Below are positions 19,764 through 28,938 of a DNA stretch of 64,000 nt, piece by piece. A program made the position numbers and the translations under genes. Numbering within the stretch: the stretch's first letter is position 1; each line of letters opens with the position of its first letter. The notes below the pieces were generated by a model that was not told where the DNA came from, did not search any database, and was given only the letters and a program-made list of their open reading frames with translations. Source of the DNA: Acidimicrobiales bacterium (GTDB lineage: Bacteria; Actinomycetota; Acidimicrobiia; Acidimicrobiales; SZUA-35); contig JAHDDW010000001.1 of the NCBI GenBank assembly GCA_020629155.1, forward strand, positions 284,454 to 348,453, read 5' to 3'.

Positions 19764-21287
19764 CTACTTATCCAAGATTGCGCTAATCGTTTCGTGGTAG
19801 CTAGTCTGGCCTCCACACTTGCGTTCATATGCTCGCACTGCATCAGCATTTATTTCCTGCATCTCAGACGACTCATTACTGCTATTCAGAAAGCCAAAAT
19901 AATCAGTAGGCAGCATGTCGCATATATCTCGCTTTGCCAATTCAAATGAAAGACCAATACGAACAAGTGTTGGGTCAAGTTCTCGTTGGTCAGCAAGCCC
20001 AAGAAGACGACTAGCTTCTGCTACGTTAGTAACTTCAATAAAGTCAGCTGCAACAAACGCTACACCCCGCTCAGATCGCTGACCCAACGATGTTTCAATG
20101 CTTGCTGTGAGACTGGTCTGCTCTGGCTTTACGATCATGGTGAAAAGAGAAATACTTAGAAAGAGAAATAAGACTAGCACAGGGGCAACGAGCGAGAACC
20201 AAGGAAATTTCTGTGGTAATGGACGAGTAAACTCTGACACCATTTCAAGTGCTTCCATTCGATCATAGGTGCAAGGGTGGGTGGCACTTTTACGGATAAA
20301 CGACGATCCATTCGTTCGGTTGATTTTCTTTAATGCGCTTGCCATAGCTTCAGCTCCGCATGCTTGGGCGGCGTAAGCATCGGCTTCATATTCATACCTA
20401 TGGCGGTTCTTATAGACGATCTGCGGAATAAAGATTGCCACTGCAATGCCAAGCAAACCCCAAACAGGGTTCAACGGTATACATTTTAGGCATCCTAAGG
20501 CAAGAAGATTGGTTATGCTTACAATCATACTTTGACGGTTCATTTGGGATACATGATCGACATGTCCCTTTTCATGAGCTATAACTGCACTGATTTCTTC
20601 ATTGCTAAGCGATTCAATCAAAGCCGTCGTAACATAGATTTCGTTTTTCCTCGATAGAAAAGCATTGCTTTGGCCTGTACGAATCTCGAATACCTTCTCG
20701 TGATCTAGCTCTAATTTTGCTGCAAGCTGACGTATCGGATCTGGGGCTATTCGAATCAGGCCCAAAAATTTTAGGAATGTTAGTTGATAGCTGCTATAGA
20801 ACATAGCGACAATAACAAACCCCGCATAGGTAACCATTTTTGGTGTATCCAGCGAGGTCGGAAATAAATAGAGGTTAACCCCGGCCCCGCCAATTATGAG
20901 CAGAAACGGAACGTAACTCTTATATTTTTCTGAACTCGTCAGCGTTTCTAGAGATGGACGCTCAACTATTGTACGCAATTTTTCTGCACAGTATAGGTGG
21001 AGCCAGACAGCGACGCCTCCGATAGGAATAGATACGGCCCATGCAGGGAGAGGGACAAACTCTCCTAGAATCAAGGATGGAAACACAACTATAAGCATCA
21101 AACTAACAAAAGTCACGATCCATAAACGAATCATACTAGCCGCATACGCTTCATGTTTCTCGAACCAACATGAAGGCAAGTCAACACGTTGATAGATACG
21201 TTTGAAAGGGAAGTACAAACTAGTTAGAGCTGCCAACAAACCTGTAACAGCAACCAATGGCCCGAACCATTCCATTAGAAATAACAT
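19764..21287 (-). CDS. M48-family membrane metalloprotease (complete zinc site)
   Basis: 507 residues with several N-terminal membrane helices, then the zinc motif HEKGH (His238, Glu239, His242) and the downstream ligand Glu in YEYEADAYA, the ExxAD signature of HtpX/Ste24-type peptidases. A further hydrophobic segment (VAPVLVLFLFLSISLFTMIV) is followed by a soluble C-terminal part of about 120 residues with no family I know. An AAAGG site precedes the ATG. It is a paralogue of the protein at 22258-23766: HExxH sits at nearly the same residue number in both. Expected role is membrane-protein or envelope quality control. Confidence 0.82.
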   Translation of the reverse strand: MLFLMEWFGPLVAVTGLLAALTSLYFPFKRIYQRVDLPSCWFEKHEAYAASMIRLWIVTFVSLMLIVVFPSLILGEFVPLPAWAVSIPIGGVAVWLHLYCAEKLRTIVERPSLETLTSSEKYKSYVPFLLIIGGAGVNLYLFPTSLDTPKMVTYAGFVIVAMFYSSYQLTFLKFLGLIRIAPDPIRQLAAKLELDHEKVFEIRTGQSNAFLSRKNEIYVTTALIESLSNEEISAVIAHEKGHVDHVSQMNRQSMIVSITNLLALGCLKCIPLNPVWGLLGIAVAIFIPQIVYKNRHRYEYEADAYAAQACGAEAMASALKKINRTNGSSFIRKSATHPCTYDRMEALEMVSEFTRPLPQKFPWFSLVAPVLVLFLFLSISLFTMIVKPEQTSLTASIETSLGQRSERGVAFVAADFIEVTNVAEASRLLGLADQRELDPTLVRIGLSFELAKRDICDMLPTDYFGFLNSSNESSEMQEINADAVRAYERKCGGQTSYHETISAILDK

Positions 21288-21348
21288 AAACCGCCTTTAT
21301 ATTGGAGACGTATAGTTCCAATACCTTGCCCTATTGTACTTTCACAAG

Positions 21349-22143
21349 CTAGACAGAGCGTAGCTCGTTCACCGATTTTGCTGGGTCGCCGCTTGTCACC
21401 AGCGATTCACCGACTAACACTGCGTCATAGCCGCCTTTTTTCAGTTCGCTCGCAGCTGCTGGGCCTTCTATCCCCGATTCGGCGACACGTAGAACATCAT
21501 CTGGGATTGTTCTGCCCACTCGCAGCGCACGTTGTGTGTCAACCTCGAACGTTTCTAAATCTCGCTGATTCACCCCAATCATAGTGGCACCAACCGCTAA
21601 CGCTCGTTCGACTTCTGCTTCGTCGTGTGTTTCAACCAAAACGTCAAGATCTATTTCTTTGGCCAAATCATAGAAATCTCGCAGCTGGCTTTGATCTAAC
21701 GCTGCAACAATCAGCAGAACTGCGTCTGCTTCCATCAACCTTGCATCAACCACATCGTTAACGCTAACCGTGAAATCTTTACGCAATACAGGCAGCGAAA
21801 CAGCACGGCGAGCAGTTTGCAGGTCGTCCACGCTACCTTGGAAAAAGTCGCTGTCTGTTAGCACAGAAAGACACGTCGCTCCCCCGTCGGCATAACATTG
21901 CGCCCAGTTCTCTACGGTTTCGATTTGGCCGCTTCGCTCGAACAAACCTTTCGACGGTGACGCTTTTTTGATTTCGCTAATCACCGCAAGCGAAGCATCT
22001 TTCTGCGAGGCTTGACCTAGCGCAGCAGCAAACCCACGGGCAGGGTCGACACTGCCCACTTTTTCGAGCAAATGATCGAGCTTGCGTGAATCAGTTTTTG
22101 CTTGTTCTCTGTGCGATAGCAGAATTTTATCGAGATATGTCAC
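21349..22143 (-). CDS. trpC: Indole-3-glycerol phosphate synthase
   Basis: 264-residue TIM-barrel enzyme of tryptophan synthesis that closes the indole ring on CdRP. Diagnostic stretches are VISEIKKASPSKG, PVLRKDFTV, ADAVLLIVAALD, MIGVNQRDLETFEVD and RVAESGI near the C-terminus. The catalytic Lys and Glu residues fall in these motifs. No other trp gene is adjacent, which is common in this lineage. It sits between two paralogous M48 protease genes on the same strand. Confidence 0.94.
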   Translation of the reverse strand: MTYLDKILLSHREQAKTDSRKLDHLLEKVGSVDPARGFAAALGQASQKDASLAVISEIKKASPSKGLFERSGQIETVENWAQCYADGGATCLSVLTDSDFFQGSVDDLQTARRAVSLPVLRKDFTVSVNDVVDARLMEADAVLLIVAALDQSQLRDFYDLAKEIDLDVLVETHDEAEVERALAVGATMIGVNQRDLETFEVDTQRALRVGRTIPDDVLRVAESGIEGPAAASELKKGGYDAVLVGESLVTSGDPAKSVNELRSV

Positions 22144-22179
22144 AGCAACGTAGTGTATCTAGCAGGCTGCCAACACAAG

Positions 22180-22206
22180 CTATCTAGCTACTTTTTCTCT
22201 TGTCGA
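22180..22206. repeat. 27-bp repeat copy A (after the second M48 gene)
   Basis: These 27 bases are identical to 23808-23834, which encode the last eight residues and stop codon of the bactofilin-like gene (minus strand). Here they lie in the gap after the M48 gene and before trpC. In the matching frame the sequence reads LSTREKVAR then stop, like the real gene end, but without the rest of the gene. Confidence 0.85.
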
Positions 22207-22257
22207 TAGCTCGAATATCGATTCTAACTAAACCTGCTCCAACTAACCCAGCAGATT

Positions 22258-23766
22258 TCATAGGCAAGAGTCGCTGTACCTCACCAGAAAAGGTTGAATT
22301 TTTTTGATTTCTTTCTGATTGCCTTGCTCGTCTTCTCCCGTTTCTAAGGCTTCCCAATGCTTGTAAGCCTCGTCATACAGTGTGGACCCTTCTGCACACA
22401 GATTTTTTTCTGAAAGTGTGTACGCAGCTACAGCTTTTTGAAGATTGCTATCATATCCTAGATCTTCTGCAGCTTCAAGAAGATGACCAGCTTGATCAAC
22501 GTTGTTTTCAGATATATGCAAACCTGCGAGACGCCCAGGACCTATTCCCCTATCTATGCGCGCAACAGTGTCATAGAGGATCGAGCTCTTCTCACCTAAG
22601 GTTTGATACGCGAGAAAAGAGCCTAGGAAGACGCATGCTAAAGAAAACACTGGAATGAGATACAGCCTTCTTAAACCTCCCACACGTCCCTTTAGGTTTG
22701 GACGCTCGAAGTTTGGTTTGAGTTCACAGGCAATCATACGGTCGTAAAGCCCTGGATGGCTTGCTTTCTTATTTGTCTCAACTGGAGTTGCGCTTAAACG
22801 ATGTAATTTCTTCATCGTTTCAAAATATTCATTAGGGTCAGAGTGCGTAATAGCGTACGCATCAGCATTGTATATACTTCTTCTAACGGCTTTTAGCTTA
22901 TATTTTGTTGTCAAGATTCCTAAGAAGAATACTAAAATTAGGGAAGTAAACGGTCCTAGTAACTGGCTAAGAAGTAGATGGGATAGAAGCATCACGTGAA
23001 AGACAAGTAAGTACCAATGAACGTTTTGTCTGTTGCGGTTTTTGTGGCTAACTTCATGAGTGATAACATCTAAGAGTTCTGGCTCAGTCATATTAGCTAG
23101 CAACCCTGATGTTAATCCGATGTTTCCATTGGAGCTACTAAGAGGGGCTAGTCTTTTCGATACGACTTCATAGACTTCTTCTTTTCTGTATCCTCGTTGG
23201 TTTGCAAGTTTTTTTATAGATTCAGGAGCTGGCTTGATGACGCCAAACAGTCGAGCAATTTCCCATCCAAACAAATATAGGATTAGCGCCACTGAATAAG
23301 CAGCAATGAACAAGACTATTTGGCGAATGTCAAGGCTCATAGGAACTAAGGAGAAAACAATCACAAACAAAAATATCTGTAGCGAACTCTGCAAAAGGTA
23401 AAAATTATTTTTAAAGGCTGAAATTTCCAGTTGAACACCGAAGTAAGAAAATTGATCTTTTAAACTAACTAAATAACTTGCTACCAATATTGCTAGGAGC
23501 GCAATTGAGAAAAATCTTGCTCCGCTATTGTTAGTAAATAGAATTAAAGGAAAAAATAGGAGTACCAAAAACGTATTTGTTTTTTGATATACATTTGTGA
23601 TCGTAAAAATCTGCTGATTACGTTCAGCCCAAGTTACTCCCGATTTGCTAGCTCTATCTAATTTCTTTGTCTGTGACCGTACTGACATGATGATCGCAAG
23701 CAGAATAGGCAGCGCAATAGCGTAGCCGCCATATCTAAGCAAAATCACTTCCATGTCTGAGAACAT
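22258..23766 (-). CDS. M48-family membrane protease homologue lacking the third zinc ligand
   Basis: 502 residues, same architecture as the M48 protein at 19764: N-terminal membrane helices, a HExxH motif (HEVSH; His237, Glu238, His241), a C-terminal helix (LIPVFSLACVFLGSFLAYQTL) and a soluble tail. The ExxAD motif is changed: the segment reads SIYNADAYA, so the zinc-binding Glu aligns with Ile298. The Asp of that motif is kept. It may be inactive, or use another ligand. It follows the bactofilin-like gene by 41 bp on the same strand and is probably in its operon. The start could also be the ATG at 23754. Confidence 0.75.
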   Translation of the reverse strand: MFSDMEVILLRYGGYAIALPILLAIIMSVRSQTKKLDRASKSGVTWAERNQQIFTITNVYQKTNTFLVLLFFPLILFTNNSGARFFSIALLAILVASYLVSLKDQFSYFGVQLEISAFKNNFYLLQSSLQIFLFVIVFSLVPMSLDIRQIVLFIAAYSVALILYLFGWEIARLFGVIKPAPESIKKLANQRGYRKEEVYEVVSKRLAPLSSSNGNIGLTSGLLANMTEPELLDVITHEVSHKNRNRQNVHWYLLVFHVMLLSHLLLSQLLGPFTSLILVFFLGILTTKYKLKAVRRSIYNADAYAITHSDPNEYFETMKKLHRLSATPVETNKKASHPGLYDRMIACELKPNFERPNLKGRVGGLRRLYLIPVFSLACVFLGSFLAYQTLGEKSSILYDTVARIDRGIGPGRLAGLHISENNVDQAGHLLEAAEDLGYDSNLQKAVAAYTLSEKNLCAEGSTLYDEAYKHWEALETGEDEQGNQKEIKKIQPFLVRYSDSCL

Positions 23767-23807
23767 CGGAAGCTAAATAGTGACGCTTAAGGCTTATTCT
23801 GCTTGTA

Positions 23808-23834
23808 CTATCTAGCTACTTTTTCTCTTGTCGA
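23808..23834. repeat. 27-bp repeat copy B (3' end of the bactofilin-like gene)
   Basis: Exact match to 22180-22206. It covers the stop codon and last eight codons of the bactofilin-like gene, so this is presumably the parental copy. Confidence 0.85.
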
Positions 23835-25124
23835 CAGCACAATTTGTGATAGCAAAATAGGCCCTATAAATCGCAGAAAATGTTGTAGCCATTGTTCGCC
23901 ACTTGTCAAAATCGCTTTTGGCGGGCTGAAAAACGAGACCATCGATTTGAAAGAAAACGTTAAAACATCAGAAGCATCTCTCCAGCTGCCAATCGAACCA
24001 ATTCGGTTATGGATATCACGCAAACTGCCATCTGCGTTACTTGCTGTTTCTGACAGCGAAACACCCGCGACAGCAAACACACAGGCAGACACAAAAACAG
24101 TTGCTATAAACCAGGCAGCGGCGCGATAAGGGTTCAGGCCATAGCTGGATACTGTTCGATATAGCCAAAGCGTTGCAAATTCAAACGATTTGAGCAGGTT
24201 AACAGGGAGTGCTATCGCTAAAAAAGGAGTTCTTCTGAATGCTGTTTGTTTCACATGATTTTTTCTTGCTTCCATTTCTCGGAAATAAAAATCTGATGCT
24301 CCTGGCCTGTTGCTACTGTTTTCATAGACACGCCGTAGCTGGCGATACAAACCTATTTCATCGCCAATTTGGAAAGGCTTCGTAAAATCGGTTCTAATTT
24401 TTTGTCTACCTGAAGCAGAATCAAACAAGTTTTGGCCTGAGAATGTGCATTTGTCAAAACTGGGGAAGCCTCGAAAATCGCACTCTTTCAGACTGACGTA
24501 ATCATTAAAATCGACATGATGAGCAAAACGAGCGCCGCGCAGCGATCCGATAGTGATGATAGAAGCTTCGGAAAGAAATCGGCACGTACCTTCAAACGAC
24601 CCGTCCAAGTCTACCAAACCTGCGACTTCTCCTTTAATGGTAAGGTTTCCTCCCAGCGACCCTTCGGTTCGTACCATAAGGTGCCCCTTGATAGCGCCAT
24701 CTTTGCGAATATTAAGGGTGCCTTCGATATGGCCTTCGATTAGCAAGTTCTGCCCGATGTAGCCTTCGCTCCAAATGTAAAGGTTCCCTTCAATAGAACC
24801 TGCTTTAGCGATATGGAGACTTTTTTCGATAGAACCTCCATTGCATACATAGACGCTGCCGTCAACACGGCCACCGATATGAAGACCACTTTGGATTTGT
24901 GTTTCTATGCAAAGGTCGCCTTTGATCACACAATGCAGCTCTATATCAACAGGATTATGCTGCTGGCTTGCCTCTATAAGTTTTAGAACGTCTGCTGCCT
25001 CCACCACAAGATTTTCTGTTGTTACAGGTTCGCTGAGGCTTTGCTCTCCCTCATGTATTTGATAAATAAGATCTTCTATTACCTGTTGGTCTGTCAGCTC
25101 AAACTCACTTGGTTGCACTGTCAT
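23808..25124 (-). CDS. Bactofilin-like beta-helix fused to a pentapeptide-type membrane domain
   Basis: 438 residues from the ATG at 25124 (GGGAG upstream; a GTG at 25157 is the alternative). Residues of about 55-170 are short repeats of the form GxIxGxLxI (GLHIGGRVDGSVYV, GHIEGTLNIRKDGAIKGHL), as in bactofilins/polymer-forming proteins. Then come pentapeptide-like turns (KECDFRGFPSFDKCTFSG), a conserved-looking block YRQLRRVYENSSNRPGA / FYFREMEARK, and a membrane part: SSYGLNPYRAAAW, a helix, a possible pore-like FSFKSMVSFFSPP and a last helix. The C-terminal plan recalls pentapeptide-repeat membrane proteins with an ion-channel-like end. A cell-surface or cytoskeletal sensor is plausible but unproven. 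M48 protease gene follows. Confidence 0.7.
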   Translation of the reverse strand: MTVQPSEFELTDQQVIEDLIYQIHEGEQSLSEPVTTENLVVEAADVLKLIEASQQHNPVDIELHCVIKGDLCIETQIQSGLHIGGRVDGSVYVCNGGSIEKSLHIAKAGSIEGNLYIWSEGYIGQNLLIEGHIEGTLNIRKDGAIKGHLMVRTEGSLGGNLTIKGEVAGLVDLDGSFEGTCRFLSEASIITIGSLRGARFAHHVDFNDYVSLKECDFRGFPSFDKCTFSGQNLFDSASGRQKIRTDFTKPFQIGDEIGLYRQLRRVYENSSNRPGASDFYFREMEARKNHVKQTAFRRTPFLAIALPVNLLKSFEFATLWLYRTVSSYGLNPYRAAAWFIATVFVSACVFAVAGVSLSETASNADGSLRDIHNRIGSIGSWRDASDVLTFSFKSMVSFFSPPKAILTSGEQWLQHFLRFIGPILLSQIVLSTREKVAR

Positions 25125-25281
25125 AGAGCTGAACTCCCGCTTTCTAAAATCTGCCACTTTATTTCTACCAGGTCATATCTGGATTCTAGTGTGAGGTGGA
25201 ACAAAGATTTTAATTAAGAATCGCTTTATCCCAAACCGCTAAAAGCTGCGTGCTAGCACTCGAAGCGAAGCGGAAATATAG

Positions 25282-25310
25282 AGGGCATCTACAATTATTC
25301 GAGATGCCCT
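25282..25310. terminator. Hairpin downstream of the MFS gene
   Basis: AGGGCATCT (25282-25290) and AGATGCCCT (25302-25310) form a perfect 9-bp stem with an 11-base loop. The following TTATTGCTTTT favours plus-strand termination, but the adjacent gene it would serve (MFS, stop at 25363) is on the minus strand, so it may be bidirectional. Confidence 0.55.
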
Positions 25311-25362
25311 TTATTGCTTTTCTGCTGAGTCGCTTGCGTAGAGCCGTGTAACTGTTTAGGCC

Positions 25363-26610
25363 TCAGACATCATCGAAACGGTCGATGTTGCGCAAGGCTG
25401 GGAAGAGAAACCACCAGGCACCCACAACAGCAACCGTGCCGACACCGCCGAAAATAACAGCACCTGCAAGGCCTAGCAGCGAAGCGGCGACGCCTGATTG
25501 AAACGCACCCAGCTCGTTTGAGCCGCCGATAAAGATACTTTCAACTGATGCTACTCTCCCCCGCATGTTCTCTGGTGTCGCAAGCGGCATCAACGTCGAA
25601 CGAACAACAACACTTACCCCGTCAGCTGCTGCCAAAACAAACAGCAACACAAAAACGACGGCATATGATTTGGTTAGCCCGATCCCAACGGTTGTTAGAC
25701 CAAAAACAGCGACAGCACCAAAAAATAGGTAGCCAATGTTGCGACGCAGCGGCTTCCATACCAGCAATAACGTCATCGATGCTGCGCCTATGCCAAGGGC
25801 GGCTCGCAGCCAGCCAAGCCCGACAGCGCCTACGCCAAGACGATCTTCGGCGATCGCTGGCAGCAACGCTACGGCACCGCCAAGCAACACAGCAAAAAGG
25901 TCGAGCGACATAGCGCCGAGCACCAACGGCGATTTTCTGATGAATCGCAGCCCTTCGCCTGCGCTGCGAAACGTAGCTTTTAACCCGGCGATATGGTCGG
26001 TTTTATCGACGGTTGTTTTGGGGAGCAGCCACGTCACAGCGCTGCCACAAACGAGCCCTATGGTAGAAAAAAGAAACGGCACTGGCACGGCGATCACGTA
26101 CAGGAAACCAGCAATGACTGGGCCAACGATGTTGCCAGCAAGTCGAGACGTGCCTGATAACGCCATCACCCGGGGCAAAATTTCTTTCGGCGACAAGTCA
26201 ACAGGCATTGACCGCAGCGACCCGAATAAAAACCCTTGTCCGAGGCCAAGCAGCATAACAAGTGCAATTATTGGCGCTATCGACGTTGGCGACGTTGCGG
26301 CATAGAGCGACAAGCCAGCTGCGGCCACTGCGTTCACCGCTAAACCACCAGAAATTAGATAACGTCGATCAAACCTGTCTGACAACGGACCAGCTATTGG
26401 CGCCATCAACGCCGTCGGGATAAACTCAGCCAAGCCAAGCAAACCCAAGTCAAACGCATTGCCTGTGATATCAAAAACCTGTTTACCGACCATCGTTGTC
26501 AACCCAACGGTCACAGCCCCAGCGAGAAACCGCAGGCCTAGCAAAAGATAAATCGACGTCGGAATTTTTTGTTGCGCAGCCACCTTGTCAGTATAAGCAG
26601 TAGTATGCAC
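25363..26610 (-). CDS. MFS transporter (exporter-like)
   Basis: 415 residues with twelve hydrophobic segments. The loop after helix 2 has GPLSDRFDRRYLISGG, the MFS motif A, and helix 1-2 has FLAGAVTVGLTTMVGKQVFDITG. The overall pattern resembles the EntS/DHA3-type exporters (MFS_3). Substrate not predictable. The annotated start is a GTG at 26610, only three bases from the divergent ATG at 26614; a GTG at 26583 gives a shorter N-terminus and leaves space for promoters, so the true start is uncertain. Confidence 0.8.
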   Translation of the reverse strand: MHTTAYTDKVAAQQKIPTSIYLLLGLRFLAGAVTVGLTTMVGKQVFDITGNAFDLGLLGLAEFIPTALMAPIAGPLSDRFDRRYLISGGLAVNAVAAAGLSLYAATSPTSIAPIIALVMLLGLGQGFLFGSLRSMPVDLSPKEILPRVMALSGTSRLAGNIVGPVIAGFLYVIAVPVPFLFSTIGLVCGSAVTWLLPKTTVDKTDHIAGLKATFRSAGEGLRFIRKSPLVLGAMSLDLFAVLLGGAVALLPAIAEDRLGVGAVGLGWLRAALGIGAASMTLLLVWKPLRRNIGYLFFGAVAVFGLTTVGIGLTKSYAVVFVLLFVLAAADGVSVVVRSTLMPLATPENMRGRVASVESIFIGGSNELGAFQSGVAASLLGLAGAVIFGGVGTVAVVGAWWFLFPALRNIDRFDDV

Positions 26611-26613
26611 GTC

Positions 26614-28185
26614 ATGAAGCGTCTTCCTATCGGTATCGACAATTTCAGAACAATTCGAGAAGAAAACTATCTTTATGTTGACAAAACCGATTTGATACAG
26701 GAGCTTGTTGGTTTAGAAGGAACAAAGTTTGCGTTTCTTTCTCGTCCAAGAAGGTTTGGCAAGTCGCTACTTGTCTCGACGCTGCAAGAACTCTTTGAAG
26801 CAAACAAACCTTTATTTGAAGGCCTCTCCATAACAGAAAGGTGGAATTGGGAAATTAGCTACCCAGTTATTCACCTTGCATTCGCAGGTGGGGTGACTGA
26901 CGCAGCGTCACTAGAGCTTGTTGCAAGAAATGCGCTGCAAATAAACGCCGAACGCTTAGGCGTTACGTTGCCAAACAGCGGGCTGGTCGAAATTGACTTT
27001 CAGAACCTTATCGCACAAGTCAACAAGCGTTATGACCAAAAAGTTGTGATTCTTGTAGATGAATACGATAAGCCGCTGTTAGATAATATCGCTAGCAGCA
27101 ACGTTGAGGCTATACGCGCAAAACTTGCAGGCTTCTATTCTGTTATCAAGCAACAAAGCGCCATGCTACGATTTGTTCTTCTTACTGGCGTGTCACAATT
27201 TTCTAAAACATCTATTTTCAGTCAGCTCAATAATCTTAATAATGTGACGCTCGACAGTCCGTATGGGACGCTCTGCGGCTATACGCAAAAAGAAGTCGAA
27301 AGTTATTTTGCACCGCATCTGACAGACGTTGATAAATCACAGCTCAAACGCTGGTATAACGGGTATTTCTGGCGAGATGAATCGGTTTATAACCCCTATG
27401 ATATTCTTCTCTTTTTCACCAAAAACAAGGAATATGAGCCTTATTGGTACGACTCTGGCACACCATCTTTTCTTATAACACTGTTGCAACGCCGCTATTA
27501 CCACATTCCTGAGCTGCTAAGGACTTCAAAATCATCGTCGCAGTTGAATAGTTTTGATGTCGATCGTTTAGACCTTGAAGCGCTTTTGTTCCAAACTGGG
27601 TATCTAACAATTGCCAAGGTGAACCGTGAGTTCACCCGTGCGCTTTATACGCTTGATTTCCCAAATCAGGAAGTCCGTACAAGCTTTAATCAACTTGTTT
27701 TACAACACTATCTTTCTAACAATTATCAGCATGACGCATCAACGCTGCTTGCGGTTCTACGAAACGGCGACCTTTCGGCTCTACACACGCATCTGACGGC
27801 AACCTTTGCGTCGCTGGCACACGATAGCTACAGAAATAACACTATTGCTCATTACGAGGGGTACTACGCAAATATAATGTTTGCTTTGTTTATGTCGCTG
27901 CCTGTACTTGTCTCACAAGAAGACAGCACGAATAAGGGTAGAATTGATTTAAGCGCACAACTTGAAACAGCAGATGGCCGAACAAATGTCTATATTTTTG
28001 AATTCAAAGTGGCGGCAACGAAACCAGCTTCTTCTTTAGCTTTGCAGCAGATCAAAGCGAAAAACTATCATCAGAAATATTTGTCACCGACCAGTTGCGT
28101 TCATCTTGTAGGTATAACATTTTCAGCAGAAGAACGAAACATTATAGATTTTCAAACAGAAACGTTGACGCAAGACGCTAGCTAA
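26614..28185 (+). CDS. AAA-ATPase-like protein with C-terminal PD-(D/E)XK nuclease domain (DUF1703 type)
   Basis: 523 residues from the ATG at 26614. The N-terminus is a textbook AAA-ATPase-like (PF09820) block: LPIGIDNFRTIREENYLYVD, then FLSRPRRFGKSLL as Walker A, and VVILVDEYDKPL as Walker B. The C-terminus has VYIFEFKVA and QQIKAKNYHQKYL, the DUF1703/PD-(D/E)XK nuclease signature. These genes are patchy, often multi-copy, and of unknown function. With the DUF4143 gene at 18445, the window carries two unrelated-looking ATPase-plus-nuclease-like orphan genes. Confidence 0.85.
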   Translation: MKRLPIGIDNFRTIREENYLYVDKTDLIQELVGLEGTKFAFLSRPRRFGKSLLVSTLQELFEANKPLFEGLSITERWNWEISYPVIHLAFAGGVTDAASLELVARNALQINAERLGVTLPNSGLVEIDFQNLIAQVNKRYDQKVVILVDEYDKPLLDNIASSNVEAIRAKLAGFYSVIKQQSAMLRFVLLTGVSQFSKTSIFSQLNNLNNVTLDSPYGTLCGYTQKEVESYFAPHLTDVDKSQLKRWYNGYFWRDESVYNPYDILLFFTKNKEYEPYWYDSGTPSFLITLLQRRYYHIPELLRTSKSSSQLNSFDVDRLDLEALLFQTGYLTIAKVNREFTRALYTLDFPNQEVRTSFNQLVLQHYLSNNYQHDASTLLAVLRNGDLSALHTHLTATFASLAHDSYRNNTIAHYEGYYANIMFALFMSLPVLVSQEDSTNKGRIDLSAQLETADGRTNVYIFEFKVAATKPASSLALQQIKAKNYHQKYLSPTSCVHLVGITFSAEERNIIDFQTETLTQDAS

Positions 28186-28228
28186 CCGCAGCAACCGATT
28201 CGCCGTAAGCATTGCTAGTCTGACAGCT

Positions 28229-28891
28229 ATGACTTCGGTAGTGATTGTTGAAGACGAGTTAGACATAGGCGATTTGATTGCGCTTTATTGCAGACGTGAA
28301 GGTTGGGATGTTTCACAAGTTTGCGACGGCGCTGATGCGATAGATACTATTCGTGCACGTCAGCCAGATTTTATTGTGCTTGATGTCGGCTTGCCAAATA
28401 AAGATGGTTTTCAGGTTTGCAAAGAACTCCGCCAGTTTAGTCAAGTCCCACTACTTTTTCTTACCGCCCGCCAAGATGAGATTGACCGCATCGTCGGGCT
28501 GGAACTTGGCGCAGACGACTATGTAACGAAACCGTTTTCGCCGCGAGAACTTATCGCACGGATCAAAGCTATTCTGCGCCGAGGCAATAACCTGCCAGAA
28601 AGCAAAACGAAAGCGATATTTGGCGAACTTGCGATTGATCTTGAACGTCGAGAATGCAAGAAAGGTGACGAAGCAATATCGCTCGCTTCGCAAGAAGTGC
28701 TTTTGCTAGAGGTTTTCCTTGAACATCAAGGCATTGCACTTAGCCGCCAACAACTGCTTGACCTTGCCTGGGGCGAAGAGTGGGTTGGCGATGCTCGCAC
28801 CGTTGACGTGCATGTGCGACAGCTTCGCAAAAAACTCGGCGACGACCTACCGCTTGAAACAGTACGAGGCCACGGCTATCGATTCAGCTAA
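28229..28891 (+). CDS. OmpR/PhoB-family response regulator (orphan)
   Basis: 220 residues: receiver domain with the acidic pair in VIVEDELD, phospho-acceptor Asp in FIVLDVGLP, LTA switch residue and the Lys in DDYVTKPFSP; then a winged-helix output domain ending DARTVDVHVRQLRKKLG and VRGHGYRFS. It would activate or repress genes on phosphorylation. No histidine kinase gene is adjacent on either side, so the partner must be elsewhere. Confidence 0.92.
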   Translation: MTSVVIVEDELDIGDLIALYCRREGWDVSQVCDGADAIDTIRARQPDFIVLDVGLPNKDGFQVCKELRQFSQVPLLFLTARQDEIDRIVGLELGADDYVTKPFSPRELIARIKAILRRGNNLPESKTKAIFGELAIDLERRECKKGDEAISLASQEVLLLEVFLEHQGIALSRQQLLDLAWGEEWVGDARTVDVHVRQLRKKLGDDLPLETVRGHGYRFS

Positions 28892-28938
28892 TTTTTCCTG
28901 CCCAAATTACTAGTTGAACGTTGTAGAATATACCCACG

